From positions 1 to 64,000 of the forward strand of contig NZ_ARYL01000007.1 of the NCBI RefSeq assembly GCF_000685295.1: a stretch of DNA of 64,000 bases. The letters are read 5' to 3'. The stretch is from Hyphomonas oceanitis SCH89 (GTDB lineage Bacteria; Pseudomonadota; Alphaproteobacteria; Caulobacterales; Hyphomonadaceae). The position numbers and the translations under genes are program-made. This document shows, in pieces, positions 54,551 through 64,000 of this stretch (position 1 is its first letter; every line of letters begins with the position of its first letter). A model generated the notes under the pieces. The model had not been told where the DNA came from and ran no database searches. It saw only the letters and a program-made list of their open reading frames with translations.

Positions 54551-55743
54551 TGCTGTACGAATGGTTGGCTGCGGATAGCGGTTTCTTCAATCTGCTGAAC
54601 TATATCACTTTCCGCGCAGGCGCGGCGGTGGTGACGGCCTTCCTCGTGACGGTCGTGTTCGGGGATATGATCATCAACATGCTCCGGGCCCGCCAGGGCA
54701 AGGGCCAGCCGATCCGTGATCTGTCGCTGGAACAACAGCTGTCGAAGCAGGGTACGCCCACGATGGGCGGCGTGCTCATCTGGATCGGCCTGCTGGTCGG
54801 CGTGCTGCTCTGGGGCAATTTGCGCAACCCTTACGTCTGGGTCGTTCTGTTCGTCACGCTCTCCTATGCGCTGCTCGGCTTCCTCGATGATTATGCCAAG
54901 GTGACGAAGCAGAGCGCCGATGGCGTGTCGGCCCGTGCCCGCCTGCTGATCGGCTTCGGCATTGCGGCGGTTGCGTGCGCATTCATCATGGGCCTGCATG
55001 GCGCCCACACGCCGGTCGGTCATGCCCAGTGGGGGCCGCTCAATGGCCTCGCCGAGATGATCGCCGGCATGGCGCCCAAGACATCCGTCCAACCTGCTGA
55101 CCCGGCCTTCTCCGGCGGCGTCGCGGTGCCCTTCGTGAACAATTACTTCCTGCCGCTCGGCGGCTTCTTCATCCTCTTCGGCATGATCGTTGTCGTCGGC
55201 AGCGCCAATGCGGTGAACTTCACCGACGGGCTCGACGGCCTCGCCATCGTGCCGATGACCTTCGCCGCCGCTGCCTATGCGATGATCGCCTATCTCACCG
55301 GTAACTTCGTCTTCGCCGAATACCTGGGCATCCAGTTCGCGCCCGGCGCGGGCGAGATTTCCGTCCTGCTCGGCGCCATGATCGGCGCAGGGATGGGCTT
55401 CCTCTGGTTCAATGCCTATCCGGCCAAGGTCTTCATGGGCGACACCGGCTCGCTCGGCCTCGGCGGCATGCTGGGCGTCGTGGCCGTGGCGACCAAGCAC
55501 GAGTTCGCTCTGGTCATCATTGGCGGCCTGTTCGTGATGGAAGCGCTGTCCGTGATGATGCAGGTTGGCTGGTTCAAGATCACCAAGCGCCTCACCGGCA
55601 CCGGCAAGCGCATTTTCCTGATGGCGCCGCTTCACCATCACTTCCAGAAAAAGAACTGGCCGGAAACGCGTGTCGTCGCGCGCTTCTGGATCCTGTCGGT
55701 CCTCTTCGCCCTCGCGGGCCTCGCAACATTGAAGCTGAGGTGA
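54547..55743 (+). CDS. mraY: Phospho-MurNAc-pentapeptide translocase MraY
   Basis: A 398-residue polytopic enzyme making lipid I from UDP-MurNAc-pentapeptide and undecaprenyl phosphate. Conserved sites: [42 protein letters not shown] and [17 protein letters not shown] longer loop at about residues 160-190 ([22 protein letters not shown]) is typical of alphaproteobacteria. Confidence 0.97.
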   Translation: MMLYEWLAADSGFFNLLNYITFRAGAAVVTAFLVTVVFGDMIINMLRARQGKGQPIRDLSLEQQLSKQGTPTMGGVLIWIGLLVGVLLWGNLRNPYVWVVLFVTLSYALLGFLDDYAKVTKQSADGVSARARLLIGFGIAAVACAFIMGLHGAHTPVGHAQWGPLNGLAEMIAGMAPKTSVQPADPAFSGGVAVPFVNNYFLPLGGFFILFGMIVVVGSANAVNFTDGLDGLAIVPMTFAAAAYAMIAYLTGNFVFAEYLGIQFAPGAGEISVLLGAMIGAGMGFLWFNAYPAKVFMGDTGSLGLGGMLGVVAVATKHEFALVIIGGLFVMEALSVMMQVGWFKITKRLTGTGKRIFLMAPLHHHFQKKNWPETRVVARFWILSVLFALAGLATLKLR

Positions 55744-55753
55744 CCGCAAACTC

Positions 55754-57169
55754 ATGATCCCCATTACGGAATACGCAGGACGGGATGTCGCCGTGTTTGG
55801 CCTTGGCCGAACAGGCCTCAGCGCAGCAAAAGCGCTGAAGGCGGGCGGCGCACGCGTGCATGCGTGGGACGATAATGAGGAAACTCGCAACAAGGCCGAA
55901 GCGGCGGGCCTGACCCTCTCGGACATCAACAAGCGCGATTGGCAGACCTTTGCCGCGCTCGTCCTGTCGCCCGGCATTCCCTACAAGTTTCCGGCGCCGC
56001 ACCGCATCGTGCGCATGGCCGAGATGACGGGCGTGCCGGTTGTTGGCGACATGGAACTCTTTGCCCGCGCCGTGCAGTCGCTGCCGGAACGCGGCCGCCC
56101 GAAAATCATCGGCATCACCGGCACCAATGGCAAGTCGACCACGACCTCGCTGATCGGGCATATCCTGAAACAGGCTGGCCGCGACGCGCGGATCGGCGGC
56201 AATATCGGCACGGGCGTGCTGGACCTTGCCGCCCTGCATGCCAACGCCGTCTATGTGCTGGAGCTTTCGTCCTACCAGCTGGACCTCGTGAAGAGCCTGC
56301 ACTGCGATGTGGCTGTCCTGCTTAACATGAGCCCGGACCATCTCGACCGTCATGGCGGCATGGAAGGCTACCAGGCCGCCAAGATGCGTATCTTCCAGAA
56401 CCAGCAACCGGGCGATGTGGCCATTGTCGGCTTTGACGATGTCATCACGCAGTCTATCGCCATTGGCCTGTCCGGACAGGGAAAGGGCCGCGTTGTCCAT
56501 GCCTCGTCCACTTACGCGCTTGGCCGGGGCGTCAGTGCAATCGATGGTAAGCTCTACGACAACCAGTCGGGCAAGGCCGAGTTCATCGGCAACCTCGCCG
56601 ACTGCCCGGCGCTGCCCGGCAAGCACAATCACCAGAACGCCGCTGCCGCCTATGCCGCCTGCCGGGCGCTGGGCGTCGAACATGCGGTCATCATGGCCGG
56701 TCTCAAATCCTTCCCCGGCCTCGCCCACCGCCTCGAAACCGTGGGCAGCATTGACGGCGTGCGCTTCGTCAATGATTCCAAGGCCACCAATGCGCAGGCT
56801 GCCGAACAGGCGCTGAAGGCCTTCAAGAATGTCTACTGGATCGCTGGCGGCGTTCCCAAGGCTGAGGGCATCGAGCCGCTTGCGCCACTCTTTCCGAAAA
56901 TTACCAAGGCCTACCTGATCGGCGCGGCCGAAGACGCCTTCGCGGCCACGCTGAAAGGCAAGGTCGCGCTCCAGAAATGCGGCACGCTGGAAAATGCTGT
57001 CGCGGCTGCCCTGCGTGATGCCAAGGCTGCAGGCGAAGAAGACGCCATCGTGCTCCTGTCACCGGCCTGCGCCAGTTTCGACCAGTTCCGCGACTTCGAG
57101 CATCGGGGCGATGTCTTCCGCTCGATTGTCCAGTCGATGATGCCCGCCGAGCTCAAGGTGATGGCTTGA
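55754..57169 (+). CDS. murD: UDP-MurNAc-alanine--D-glutamate ligase MurD
   Basis: A 471-residue Mur ligase: N-terminal Rossmann-like FGLGRTGLSAAKAL, ATP loop GITGTNGKSTTTSLIGH, ELSSYQLDLVKSL, LNMSPDHLDRHGGMEGY and FVNDSKATNAQAAEQAL. Adds D-Glu in the cytoplasm. 10-bp gap from mraY; overlaps the TTG of ftsW by 4 nt. Confidence 0.97.
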   Translation: MIPITEYAGRDVAVFGLGRTGLSAAKALKAGGARVHAWDDNEETRNKAEAAGLTLSDINKRDWQTFAALVLSPGIPYKFPAPHRIVRMAEMTGVPVVGDMELFARAVQSLPERGRPKIIGITGTNGKSTTTSLIGHILKQAGRDARIGGNIGTGVLDLAALHANAVYVLELSSYQLDLVKSLHCDVAVLLNMSPDHLDRHGGMEGYQAAKMRIFQNQQPGDVAIVGFDDVITQSIAIGLSGQGKGRVVHASSTYALGRGVSAIDGKLYDNQSGKAEFIGNLADCPALPGKHNHQNAAAAYAACRALGVEHAVIMAGLKSFPGLAHRLETVGSIDGVRFVNDSKATNAQAAEQALKAFKNVYWIAGGVPKAEGIEPLAPLFPKITKAYLIGAAEDAFAATLKGKVALQKCGTLENAVAAALRDAKAAGEEDAIVLLSPACASFDQFRDFEHRGDVFRSIVQSMMPAELKVMA

Positions 57170-58317
57170 GCCCAGCGCCGACCGCCTTGCAGTTTGCCCG
57201 GTCGGACACGTCCTGGCTCACCGAATGGCGCCGCACGATTGACTGGGGATTGATGGGCGGGGCCTTCTTCCTCATCGGGATCGGGCTGCTCATGTCGCTG
57301 GCAGCCGGGCCAACCGCCGCGATCCGCATCGGCTACGACAACGAATATTATTTCATCATCCGTCAGGCCGTGTTTGCGGCGGCGGCTGCGGTGATCCTCG
57401 TCTCGATGAGCCTGCTGGACCAGTCCTGGGCCCGGCGCGTGGCGGCGGTGATCTTCTTCGTGTCGCTGGCGCTGATGATCTGGATCCTGGTCTTCGGATA
57501 CGAGGCCAAGGGCGCCCAGCGCTGGATCCGGATCGGCAGCTTCTCGCTGCAGCCGAGCGAAATGGTGAAGCCCGCGCTGATCGTGCTCAGCGGCTGGCTG
57601 CTGGCCCAGCGCGAGGCCTACCCGAGCGGGCCATGGGCGGTCATCGCCTTCCTGTTCTATGCGGTGACGCTTGGCCTCCTGCTGTTGCAGCCGGATGTCG
57701 GCCAGTCCGTCCTGCTGACGGCCGCCTTTGTCATCACCTTCTTTATCAGTGGCCTGCCATGGCGATGGGCGGCGGCCTTTGCCGGGGGCGGCGCGGGGCT
57801 TTCGGGCCTGCTCTATGCGCTGCTGCCGCATGTGCGTGCGCGGGTGAACAGCTTCTTCAACCCGACGCAATACGACACCTACCAGATCGACAAGGCGGCG
57901 GAGGCCATCGGGCGCGGCGGCCTGTTCGGTGTCGGCCCGGGGGAGGGGCTCGTGAAAGCCAGCCTGCCGGACGCCCATACAGACTTCATCTTCTCCGTCA
58001 TGGTGGAGGAGTTTGGCCTTGTGGCCGCGATTGTCCTGCTCGCGGCATTCTCGCTGATGGTCCTGCGCGGGTTCAGGGCGGCGGCCCGTCTGGATGACGG
58101 GTATGCCCGCGCGTCGGCGGCCGGATTGTTTTCATTGTTCGGCCTTCAGGCCGCCATAAACATTGCCGTAAATGTGGCCTTGATCCCGCCCAAGGGCATG
58201 ACACTGCCTTTTGTATCGTATGGAGGCTCTTCTATGATCGGCACGGCATTGACACTCGGGCTTGCACTGGCACTTGTGCGCGGACAAGGTACGCGCACAA
58301 GGGGACGGTATGGGTGA
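57166..58317 (+). CDS. ftsW: Septal glycosyltransferase FtsW
   Basis: A 383-residue SEDS protein with about ten membrane segments. Conserved [51 protein letters not shown] and [13 protein letters not shown]. Polymerises septal glycan together with FtsI. TTG start coupled to the murD stop; ATG of murG lies 8 nt before its own end. Confidence 0.96.
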   Translation: MSPAPTALQFARSDTSWLTEWRRTIDWGLMGGAFFLIGIGLLMSLAAGPTAAIRIGYDNEYYFIIRQAVFAAAAAVILVSMSLLDQSWARRVAAVIFFVSLALMIWILVFGYEAKGAQRWIRIGSFSLQPSEMVKPALIVLSGWLLAQREAYPSGPWAVIAFLFYAVTLGLLLLQPDVGQSVLLTAAFVITFFISGLPWRWAAAFAGGGAGLSGLLYALLPHVRARVNSFFNPTQYDTYQIDKAAEAIGRGGLFGVGPGEGLVKASLPDAHTDFIFSVMVEEFGLVAAIVLLAAFSLMVLRGFRAAARLDDGYARASAAGLFSLFGLQAAINIAVNVALIPPKGMTLPFVSYGGSSMIGTALTLGLALALVRGQGTRTRGRYG

Positions 58318-59410
58318 GGGTAGCTCCGACAAGCTGGTAATCATCGCGGCAGGCGGAACCGGGGGACATATGTTTCCCGCGCGCGCCTTCGCCGACGAGA
58401 TGCGTGCGCGCGGATGGACCGTGGGCCTGATCTCCGATTCCCGCGGGCTGCGCTATGCCGCTGACTTTCCGGCCGTCTGGAAGGAAGAGGTCAAAGCCGC
58501 TTCGCCGAACTTCCGCAAGCCGTGGACGCTTCCCGCAGCAGCCCTGAAGATCAATGCCGGTATCAATCGTGCTTCCAAGCTGATGAAGGCAAGCCGTCCT
58601 GCGCTTGTCGCCGGCTTTGGCGGCTATCCGGCCTATCCCGCGCTAGCGGCGGCCAAGCGCCTCTCCGTGCCGATCATCATCCATGAGCAGAACGCGGTGC
58701 TCGGCCGGGTGAACCGCCAGTTCGCGCGCCATGCCAAGCTGGTGGCCAGCGGCTTCAACCGGCTCGACTTCCTGCCGCCCGGCGCCGCCCATATGGCCAT
58801 CGGCAATCCGGTGCGCGCGCCCATCATCGCGATGCGTGATGAGCCTTACCCGCCCACCGATGGCAAGCTGAACCTGTTCGTCACCGGCGGGAGCCAGGGC
58901 TCCAGCATTATTGGCGACACTGTGCCTCTGGCGATTGCCGATTATATCCCCGCGCCGCTGCGCGCCCGGTTGAAAGTGGTTCAGCAGGTGCGCGAAGAGC
59001 AGATGGAAGGCGTGCGCAACCTCTACCGCCGCGCCGGCGTCGATGCAGACCTCGCGCCCTTCTTCAGCGACATGCCCGAACGCCTCGCGGCGGCGCACCT
59101 TGTCGTGGCGCGCTCCGGCGCGGGAACGGTCAGTGAACTCGCTGTTGTGGGGCGGCCGTCGATCCTGATCCCCCTCGCCATCGCCATGGACGACCACCAG
59201 GCCGCCAATGCCGAAGCGCTGACGGATGTGGAATCGGCCGACATGGTGCTGGAGTCCAATCTCTACCCAAAACTGCTGGGCAGCCTGATCGCTGTGCGTC
59301 TGGAACACGGCGATGACCTGCGCAAACGTGCAGCGGCGGCCAAATCGGTCGGCAAGATGAATGCAGCATCAGACCTCGCCGACATGGCCGAGCGGGTCGC
59401 GGAACTTTAG
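58310..59410 (+). CDS. murG: MurG lipid II synthase
   Basis: A 366-residue GT-B glycosyltransferase: [21 protein letters not shown] (acceptor loop), [37 protein letters not shown] and [36 protein letters not shown] (UDP-GlcNAc site). Start at 58310 inside the end of ftsW; no separate ribosome-binding site, hence translational coupling. Last gene of the plus-strand dcw run before an inverted gene. Confidence 0.96.
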   Translation: MGEGSSDKLVIIAAGGTGGHMFPARAFADEMRARGWTVGLISDSRGLRYAADFPAVWKEEVKAASPNFRKPWTLPAAALKINAGINRASKLMKASRPALVAGFGGYPAYPALAAAKRLSVPIIIHEQNAVLGRVNRQFARHAKLVASGFNRLDFLPPGAAHMAIGNPVRAPIIAMRDEPYPPTDGKLNLFVTGGSQGSSIIGDTVPLAIADYIPAPLRARLKVVQQVREEQMEGVRNLYRRAGVDADLAPFFSDMPERLAAAHLVVARSGAGTVSELAVVGRPSILIPLAIAMDDHQAANAEALTDVESADMVLESNLYPKLLGSLIAVRLEHGDDLRKRAAAAKSVGKMNAASDLADMAERVAEL

Positions 59411-59895
59411 GCAGCCGAAGGGCGACAGCCGTGGGTCTTGTGCATGTGGGCTGCGCGAAGCCAGTCCCAGCCGAAAGCCGCGTCTGAATCGCCATCGCGC
59501 TCGCGGGCGGCGAGGCGTTCCAGTGCTTCGTCCAGCGTCGGTTCGTGACTAGCTGGCACCCACCACATGACGAAATGCATGCCGCCGAGTATCTCGAACC
59601 ATTCCTCGCGCCGCTCATAGAACTTGCGGTGCACCGTGCCCCAGACGAAGCGCTCAAGGCTTTCCACGTCTTCCCAGACGGTCATGTTGGCAACAAATTG
59701 CGGGTCGCCGCCGATCTTGGCTTCGGTATTGCCCGTGCCCGGCTCGCCTGAGCCCTCCATCATCCAGACAAAGCCCGGCATCGACTTGCCAAGGCCGTTG
59801 ATGAAGTCGAGATTGTCCATGAAGTCCTTGACGCGCGGGTCGTCGGTCGGGGCGAGGAGGCGGCCGATATTCAGCTGGGCAAGATGCATCGTCAT
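59407..59895 (-). CDS. DUF3291 protein inserted in dcw cluster
   Basis: A 162-residue soluble protein: [44 protein letters not shown], then [35 protein letters not shown], the pattern of DUF3291 and related ferredoxin-like dimeric barrel proteins (ABM/EthD-like). Possibly a small monooxygenase or haem-handling protein. Its 3' end overlaps the murG stop by 4 bp, on the opposite strand, splitting murG from murC. An ATG two codons downstream is possible. Confidence 0.8.
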   Translation of the reverse strand: MTMHLAQLNIGRLLAPTDDPRVKDFMDNLDFINGLGKSMPGFVWMMEGSGEPGTGNTEAKIGGDPQFVANMTVWEDVESLERFVWGTVHRKFYERREEWFEILGGMHFVMWWVPASHEPTLDEALERLAARERDGDSDAAFGWDWLRAAHMHKTHGCRPSAA

Positions 59896-60083
59896 CGGCA
59901 GGTCCCCACGTCGCGAAAGCGCCCCAAAGCGCCTCTGATTGCGTCAATCAATCGCCACGATTGGTGGCGAACTTGCAGCTTGCCGCGCCGGGCGGGCAAT
60001 TTCAATGGGCACGGGTCCTTGCCTACGGAATGCGCAGCAAGGTAACGCTATCGCTCACACTTTCTGATGGATCGGTCTACTTC

Positions 60084-61505
60084 ATGGCTTCACCCACCCC
60101 TTTCGACCTCGGCCCGGCGCATATTGTTGGCATCGGCGGCATCGGCATGTCCGGCATTGCCGACGTGATGCTGACCATGGGCTATCAGGTACAGGGCTCG
60201 GATATTTCCGAGAGCGCCAATGTGCAGCGCCTGCAGGAGAAGGGCGCGAAAGTGTTCATCGGCCACAAGGGCGAGAACGTGAAGGGCGCAGGGACCGTCA
60301 TCATTTCCTCCGCCATCAAGAAGGACAATCCGGAAGTGCTGGCCGCGCGGGCTGCAGGCATCCCTGTTGTGCGCCGCGCCAATATGCTGGCCGAGATCAC
60401 GCGGCTTAAATACACGGTCTGCGTGGCCGGTACGCATGGCAAGACGACGACGACCAGCATGGTGGCCTGCCTGCTCGATGGTTGCGGCATCGACCCTACC
60501 GTCATCAATGGAGGCATCATCCATGCCTATGGCTCGAACTATAAAGCCGGCGAGAGCGACTGGATGGTGGTCGAAAGCGACGAGAGCGATGGCACGTTCG
60601 CCAAGCTGCATCCGACCTGCGCCATCGTCACCAATATCGACCCGGAGCACATGGACCATTACGGCTCCATGGATAAGCTGCGCGAAGCCTTTGATACATT
60701 TGTCGAAAACCTGCCTTTCTATGGGTTTGCCGTGCTGTGCACAGACCATCCCGAAGTGCAGAACCTGGCCGCGCGCGTCACCGACCGCCGCCGGATCAGC
60801 TATGGCTTCAATCGTCAGGCCGATGTGCGCGCGATCAATCTGAACACCGATCTGGACGGCGCCCATTTCGACGTCGCCTTGCGTCGGCCCGGCTCGGCCA
60901 CGCCGCGCATCATTCCAAACCTCACCTTGCCCATGGCCGGCGAGCACAATGTGCAGAACTCGCTGGCGGCCATCACCGTCGCGCTGGAGCTTGGCGCGAC
61001 CGATGACCAGATCCGCACGGCCCTTGCGGGCTTTGGAGGGGTCAAGCGGCGCTTCACAACGGTCGGGGAATGGTCACCGAAGGGGCAGGACGCGGCCCCG
61101 GTGCGGATCATCGATGACTATGGCCACCACCCGGTCGAGATTGCCGCCGTGCTGAAGGCGGCCCGCGCAATGCTCGGGCAGGGCCAGCTGATCGCCGTCT
61201 GCCAGCCCCACCGCTATACGCGTCTGCGCGACCTGTTCGACGATTTCTCGCGCTGCTTCGATGCCGCCGATGAAGTCCATGTTGCGCCGGTCTATGAGGC
61301 TGGCGAATCGCCCATCGACGGCATTACGAGCGAAGCACTTGTCGCGAGTATCAAGCGCCATGGCCACAGGGGCGCGCATGTCCTCGCCTCGCTGGACGAC
61401 CTGCCGGACATGGTCCGCAGGGTGGCCCAGCCCGGCGCAATGGTCGTCTGTCTCGGGGCAGGGGACATCACCAAATATGCTGGCGAGCTTGCTGCGAAAC
61501 TGTAG
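60084..61505 (+). CDS. murC: UDP-MurNAc--L-alanine ligase MurC
   Basis: A 473-residue Mur ligase: [20 protein letters not shown] loop [46 protein letters not shown] and [20 protein letters not shown], then [15 protein letters not shown]. Adds L-Ala, the first amino acid of the stem peptide. Start MASPTPFDL at 60084 matches the family N-terminus; the frame is open further upstream but that part is non-coding. Own promoter presumably within 59896-60083. Confidence 0.96.
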   Translation: MASPTPFDLGPAHIVGIGGIGMSGIADVMLTMGYQVQGSDISESANVQRLQEKGAKVFIGHKGENVKGAGTVIISSAIKKDNPEVLAARAAGIPVVRRANMLAEITRLKYTVCVAGTHGKTTTTSMVACLLDGCGIDPTVINGGIIHAYGSNYKAGESDWMVVESDESDGTFAKLHPTCAIVTNIDPEHMDHYGSMDKLREAFDTFVENLPFYGFAVLCTDHPEVQNLAARVTDRRRISYGFNRQADVRAINLNTDLDGAHFDVALRRPGSATPRIIPNLTLPMAGEHNVQNSLAAITVALELGATDDQIRTALAGFGGVKRRFTTVGEWSPKGQDAAPVRIIDDYGHHPVEIAAVLKAARAMLGQGQLIAVCQPHRYTRLRDLFDDFSRCFDAADEVHVAPVYEAGESPIDGITSEALVASIKRHGHRGAHVLASLDDLPDMVRRVAQPGAMVVCLGAGDITKYAGELAAKL

Positions 61506-61626
61506 CAGTCATAGCAGCTGACGCGACGCAAAGTGGCTTGATCGCTGTCAAAGACCTTTCCTCGCGCTGCGGAATGTCGCACGGTTGTCCCTGAGCGCCG
61601 CTCAGAGCGCACCGGGAGAGCAGTCT

Positions 61627-63144
61627 ATGAGTAGCGACATTACCGAACCGACCTTACCAGCGACGGAGGGCCAGATGGCCGAAATCGAAGATGCCCAGCT
61701 GGGCTTTGTTCGGGGTGGTGAAGGGGGCGCAACCGGCAAGACGGGCCTTGCATGGGCCTGGTTCGAATGGGCCCGCAATCCGTACTATATTCTTATCGTC
61801 ATCTATATTTTCGCGCCTTACTTCGCGCGTGACATCATCGGCGGCAACCTGCTGGCGAGCGGCGCGCTGGACGGCATGGACCCGGCCAAAGCGCATGCCG
61901 TAGCGGGTGCACAGGGCCAGGCAACTGTTGCGGCTGTCACCAAGTGGGCCGGCTTGATCGCAGCGCTGACGGCGCCCTTCCTCGGCGCAGCCTTCGACCG
62001 TGGCCTGAAGCGCAAGCCGTTCATTTTCATGAACATGGCTGTGATGGGCGTAGCGAGCTTCATGCTCTGGTGGGCGATACCCGGCAATGCAGGCCTCTCG
62101 ATTCCGATGATCATGGGCCTGCTGATCATCGCCTATGTATCCTACACCTATAGCGAAGTGGCGCATAATTCGATGCTGTCGGATGCGGCGCGGCCCGAGG
62201 CCCTGCCGGGTGTGTCCGGCCTTGGCCTCGCGCTGGGTAACGGGGCCGCGACGCTCATGTTCATTGCAATCGTCTTGCTGTTCGCCCTGCCGGACGTCGT
62301 CCATTGGCCGTTCAAGACAGCCGCCTTTGGGATCGACACGTCAAAGTTCGAACAATTCCGCCTTGCCGGACCGCTGTGCGCCGTCTGGCTCGCGATCATG
62401 ATCTTTCCTTTCTTTCGCTATGCGAAGGATACCGGCATCAAGGGCACACCGATCATTCCGGCATTCCGCGATGGTGTGCGCGGCGTGATCAGCACGGTGA
62501 AGCGCGCGAGCGAGCATCGCGAGGCGTTCAAGTTCCTGATTGCGCGTACGCTCTATGCCGATGGCATGGCGGCGCTGCTGGCCGTTGGCGCTGTCTATGT
62601 CAGCCTGTTTCTCGGCTGGGGCCTGATCGAGCTGACCGTCTATGCGATCTGGGCGTCCATGTGGGCCGTTGTCGGTGGCATATTCGGCGGCTGGCTGGAC
62701 CGGCGCATGGGTCCGAAGAATGCGCTGATTTTCGAACTGTCGGGAATCGTCGTGATCATGTTCTATGGCCTGTCGATCACCAAGGAGACGATCCTCTTCG
62801 GCCTGATCCCGAACGTCGAACTGTTCGACTGGCCGTATTTCGGCACGCTGTCTGACCTTGCCTACCTCCTGCAGGGCATGCTGATCGCGATCTTTGCCAC
62901 GGCAAATATCTCCTCCAGCCGATCCATGGTCGTGCATGTGGCGCCGCCGCATATGCGCGGGGAGTTCTTTGGCCTCTTCGCGATTGCCGGAACGATCACG
63001 GTGTGGATGGGACCGCTTCTTATCGAGTATTTCACCAAATGGTCTCAGGATCAGCGGATCGGCATGTCGGCGATCGCGCTCCTGTTCTTCCTGGGGCTCG
63101 CGATGCTGACCACGATCAACGCAAAAGACAGGCCGGCCTCCTAA
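61627..63144 (+). CDS. MFS transporter, UMF1/Atg22-like
   Basis: A 505-residue transporter with about 12 membrane segments. WAWFEWARNPYYILIVIYIFAPYFARDI near the N-terminus, APFLGAAFDRGLKRKPFI and SDAARPEALPGVSGLGLALGNGAATL are typical of the Atg22-like UMF1 MFS group; GGIFGGWLDRRMGPKNAL is the second-half MFS loop. A large insert after the second segment (SGALDGMDPAKAHAVAGAQGQ) is unusual. Substrate unknown. GGGAGAG precedes ATG at 61627. Confidence 0.85.
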   Translation: MSSDITEPTLPATEGQMAEIEDAQLGFVRGGEGGATGKTGLAWAWFEWARNPYYILIVIYIFAPYFARDIIGGNLLASGALDGMDPAKAHAVAGAQGQATVAAVTKWAGLIAALTAPFLGAAFDRGLKRKPFIFMNMAVMGVASFMLWWAIPGNAGLSIPMIMGLLIIAYVSYTYSEVAHNSMLSDAARPEALPGVSGLGLALGNGAATLMFIAIVLLFALPDVVHWPFKTAAFGIDTSKFEQFRLAGPLCAVWLAIMIFPFFRYAKDTGIKGTPIIPAFRDGVRGVISTVKRASEHREAFKFLIARTLYADGMAALLAVGAVYVSLFLGWGLIELTVYAIWASMWAVVGGIFGGWLDRRMGPKNALIFELSGIVVIMFYGLSITKETILFGLIPNVELFDWPYFGTLSDLAYLLQGMLIAIFATANISSSRSMVVHVAPPHMRGEFFGLFAIAGTITVWMGPLLIEYFTKWSQDQRIGMSAIALLFFLGLAMLTTINAKDRPAS

Positions 63145-63155
63145 CGGAAGCCGGC
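63132..63155. terminator. Hairpin between MFS and Tad genes
   Basis: GCCGGCCTCC and GGAAGCCGGC (one mismatch) around TAAC, with the MFS stop codon in the loop. No strong T-run follows, so termination is only probable. Confidence 0.45.
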
Positions 63156-63212
63156 TGTCGGCGTTTCCTCTTATGATGCGGTGTGCTGCGTCTTGCGCGC
63201 AGCCTATCCATC

Positions 63213-63824
63213 TTAGCTGGTTGGGCCGAACGGGTTGCCGTTGCCGTTCTTGTCATGCGTCCGATTGATCTCGTTGACGCGGCGTGGGCGCAGATAGAAC
63301 GTATCCGACACTGTGCGTTCGTTCTGGAGCACGTAACCGAACGGGCTCCTATACTTGTAGTAGACTTCCGCCATTATGACTGAGCCGGGGGAGGGGATGA
63401 TGCCCGGGGCGACGGTAATCTTCGTGCCCGGTGCATAGGCGGTGAGGTTATAGGAATCCGACCAGGCAACTTTCGGATTGCCGTCGCCATTGTCGACGAC
63501 ACTTGTGATACGGAGATTGGCAGAGGCCGCATCATAGGGCTGCATCATGACTTTGGCCGCATCGAACATTTCATGCATGTCCGTGTCGGTGACAGTCGAC
63601 AAGCGGGCCGTAAGGTCACCAAGGCTGGCGCTGGTAGAGGTGACGCGGCGATCAATACGCATCAGGAAGCTGAGTTCGATACAGCCGAAATAGATCAGGA
63701 TCATGACCGGGGCGATGAGCGCGAATTCAACCGCGGACACGCCCTGTTGATTATAGCAGATGCCCTTGATACCGCGCCATTTGCTACGTCGTGTCAGGCG
63801 GGAGAGAAACGATCTGGCTGACAT
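63213..63824 (-). CDS. TadE/TadG-like pilus assembly protein
   Basis: A 203-residue protein. QQGVSAVEFALIAPVMILIYFGCIELSFLM is the TadE-type signal: a Glu five residues into the hydrophobic helix after the processing site, as in minor pseudopilins. The remainder is an extracytoplasmic domain. Follows the upstream TadE gene by 3 bp, so co-transcribed. Role in Flp/Tad pilus assembly and surface adhesion. Confidence 0.85.
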   Translation of the reverse strand: MSARSFLSRLTRRSKWRGIKGICYNQQGVSAVEFALIAPVMILIYFGCIELSFLMRIDRRVTSTSASLGDLTARLSTVTDTDMHEMFDAAKVMMQPYDAASANLRITSVVDNGDGNPKVAWSDSYNLTAYAPGTKITVAPGIIPSPGSVIMAEVYYKYRSPFGYVLQNERTVSDTFYLRPRRVNEINRTHDKNGNGNPFGPTS

Positions 63825-63827
63825 CGA

Positions 63828-64000
63828 CTAGTCTCCGAAGGGTTCGTTGCGGAACACGGCATTCGCCTGCACCAGGTATTTCGAGCCGGCCATATTGGCC
63901 AGCGGCGCTGTCATGAACGGCGTCATGAGACTCCACTCATAAAACACACGTACAGCGACGATGTCGTTCGGGCCGCCGGGATCATAGCTGAAGCCGTTGT
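63828..64000 (-). CDS. TadE-like protein, 3' part only
   Basis: The open frame runs off the window end; TAG is at 63828-63830. The visible C-terminal part reads NGFSYDPGGPNDIVAVRVFY, then EWSLMTPFMTAPLANM, ending FRNEPFGD. VRVxYEWxLxTP...FRNEPF is the typical TadE C-terminus. Same operon as the gene above. Confidence 0.8.
   Translation of the reverse strand, partial: NGFSYDPGGPNDIVAVRVFYEWSLMTPFMTAPLANMAGSKYLVQANAVFRNEPFGD

Overview
The window is about 62% GC and comes from an alphaproteobacterium, most likely a member of the Hyphomonadaceae (Hyphomonas and relatives). The evidence is a GcrA cell-cycle regulator, clusters of GANTC (CcrM) sites, a UrcA-family protein, a NodT-type efflux lipoprotein, Tad pilus minor pseudopilin genes and an alphaproteobacterial order of division/cell-wall genes. 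No rRNA, tRNA or CRISPR array was seen.

Layout. 1-1.2 kb: a lower-GC HEPN-like gene, a 49-aa protein gene, and a strongly structured intergenic region with six GANTC sites. 1.3-8.3 kb: mixed metabolic and envelope genes (alpha/beta hydrolase, winged-helix/TPR regulator, lipase, UrcA protein, globin-like protein, Stf0 sulfotransferase, glutathione peroxidase, PilZ protein). 8.4-16.6 kb: an M13 metallopeptidase lipoprotein and a tripartite RND efflux operon whose permease carries an apparent frameshift. 16.9-23.8 kb: PhoR-like kinase, ZntB and MscS transporters, GcrA, an ABC-2 permease, a lipoprotein and an EF-hand protein. 23.9-27.1 kb: two paralogous diguanylate cyclases and an NhaC-type antiporter.

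27.1-38.6 kb is the accessory region. It holds an AT-rich KAP-like P-loop NTPase gene, and an AT-rich two-gene cassette (ParA/MinD-like ATPase overlapping a SIR2-domain protein) placed directly after uvrB. It also holds a membrane-anchored TPR-like protein gene with a 144-bp tandem array that is partly base-perfect. The ParA-SIR2 cassette is the best candidate for a little-described, defence-like system.

38.7-47.8 kb: a lipoprotein, a PAS-GGDEF-EAL protein, an EamA transporter, a cold-shock protein, a second PilZ protein, an NtrC-type sigma-54 activator with a near-consensus sigma-54 promoter, and a peroxide-defence locus (oxyR, ahpC, ahpD) with a readable OxyR operator.

48.2-61.5 kb is the dcw cluster: mraZ, rsmH, ftsL, ftsI, murE, murF, mraY, murD, ftsW, murG, then an inverted DUF3291 gene, then murC. 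Most junctions overlap by 1-8 nt, indicating one transcription unit under MraZ control (three CCCA boxes at 10-bp pitch). The usual downstream genes (murB, ddl, ftsQAZ) do not follow. The window ends with an Atg22/UMF1-type MFS transporter and two Tad pilus genes.
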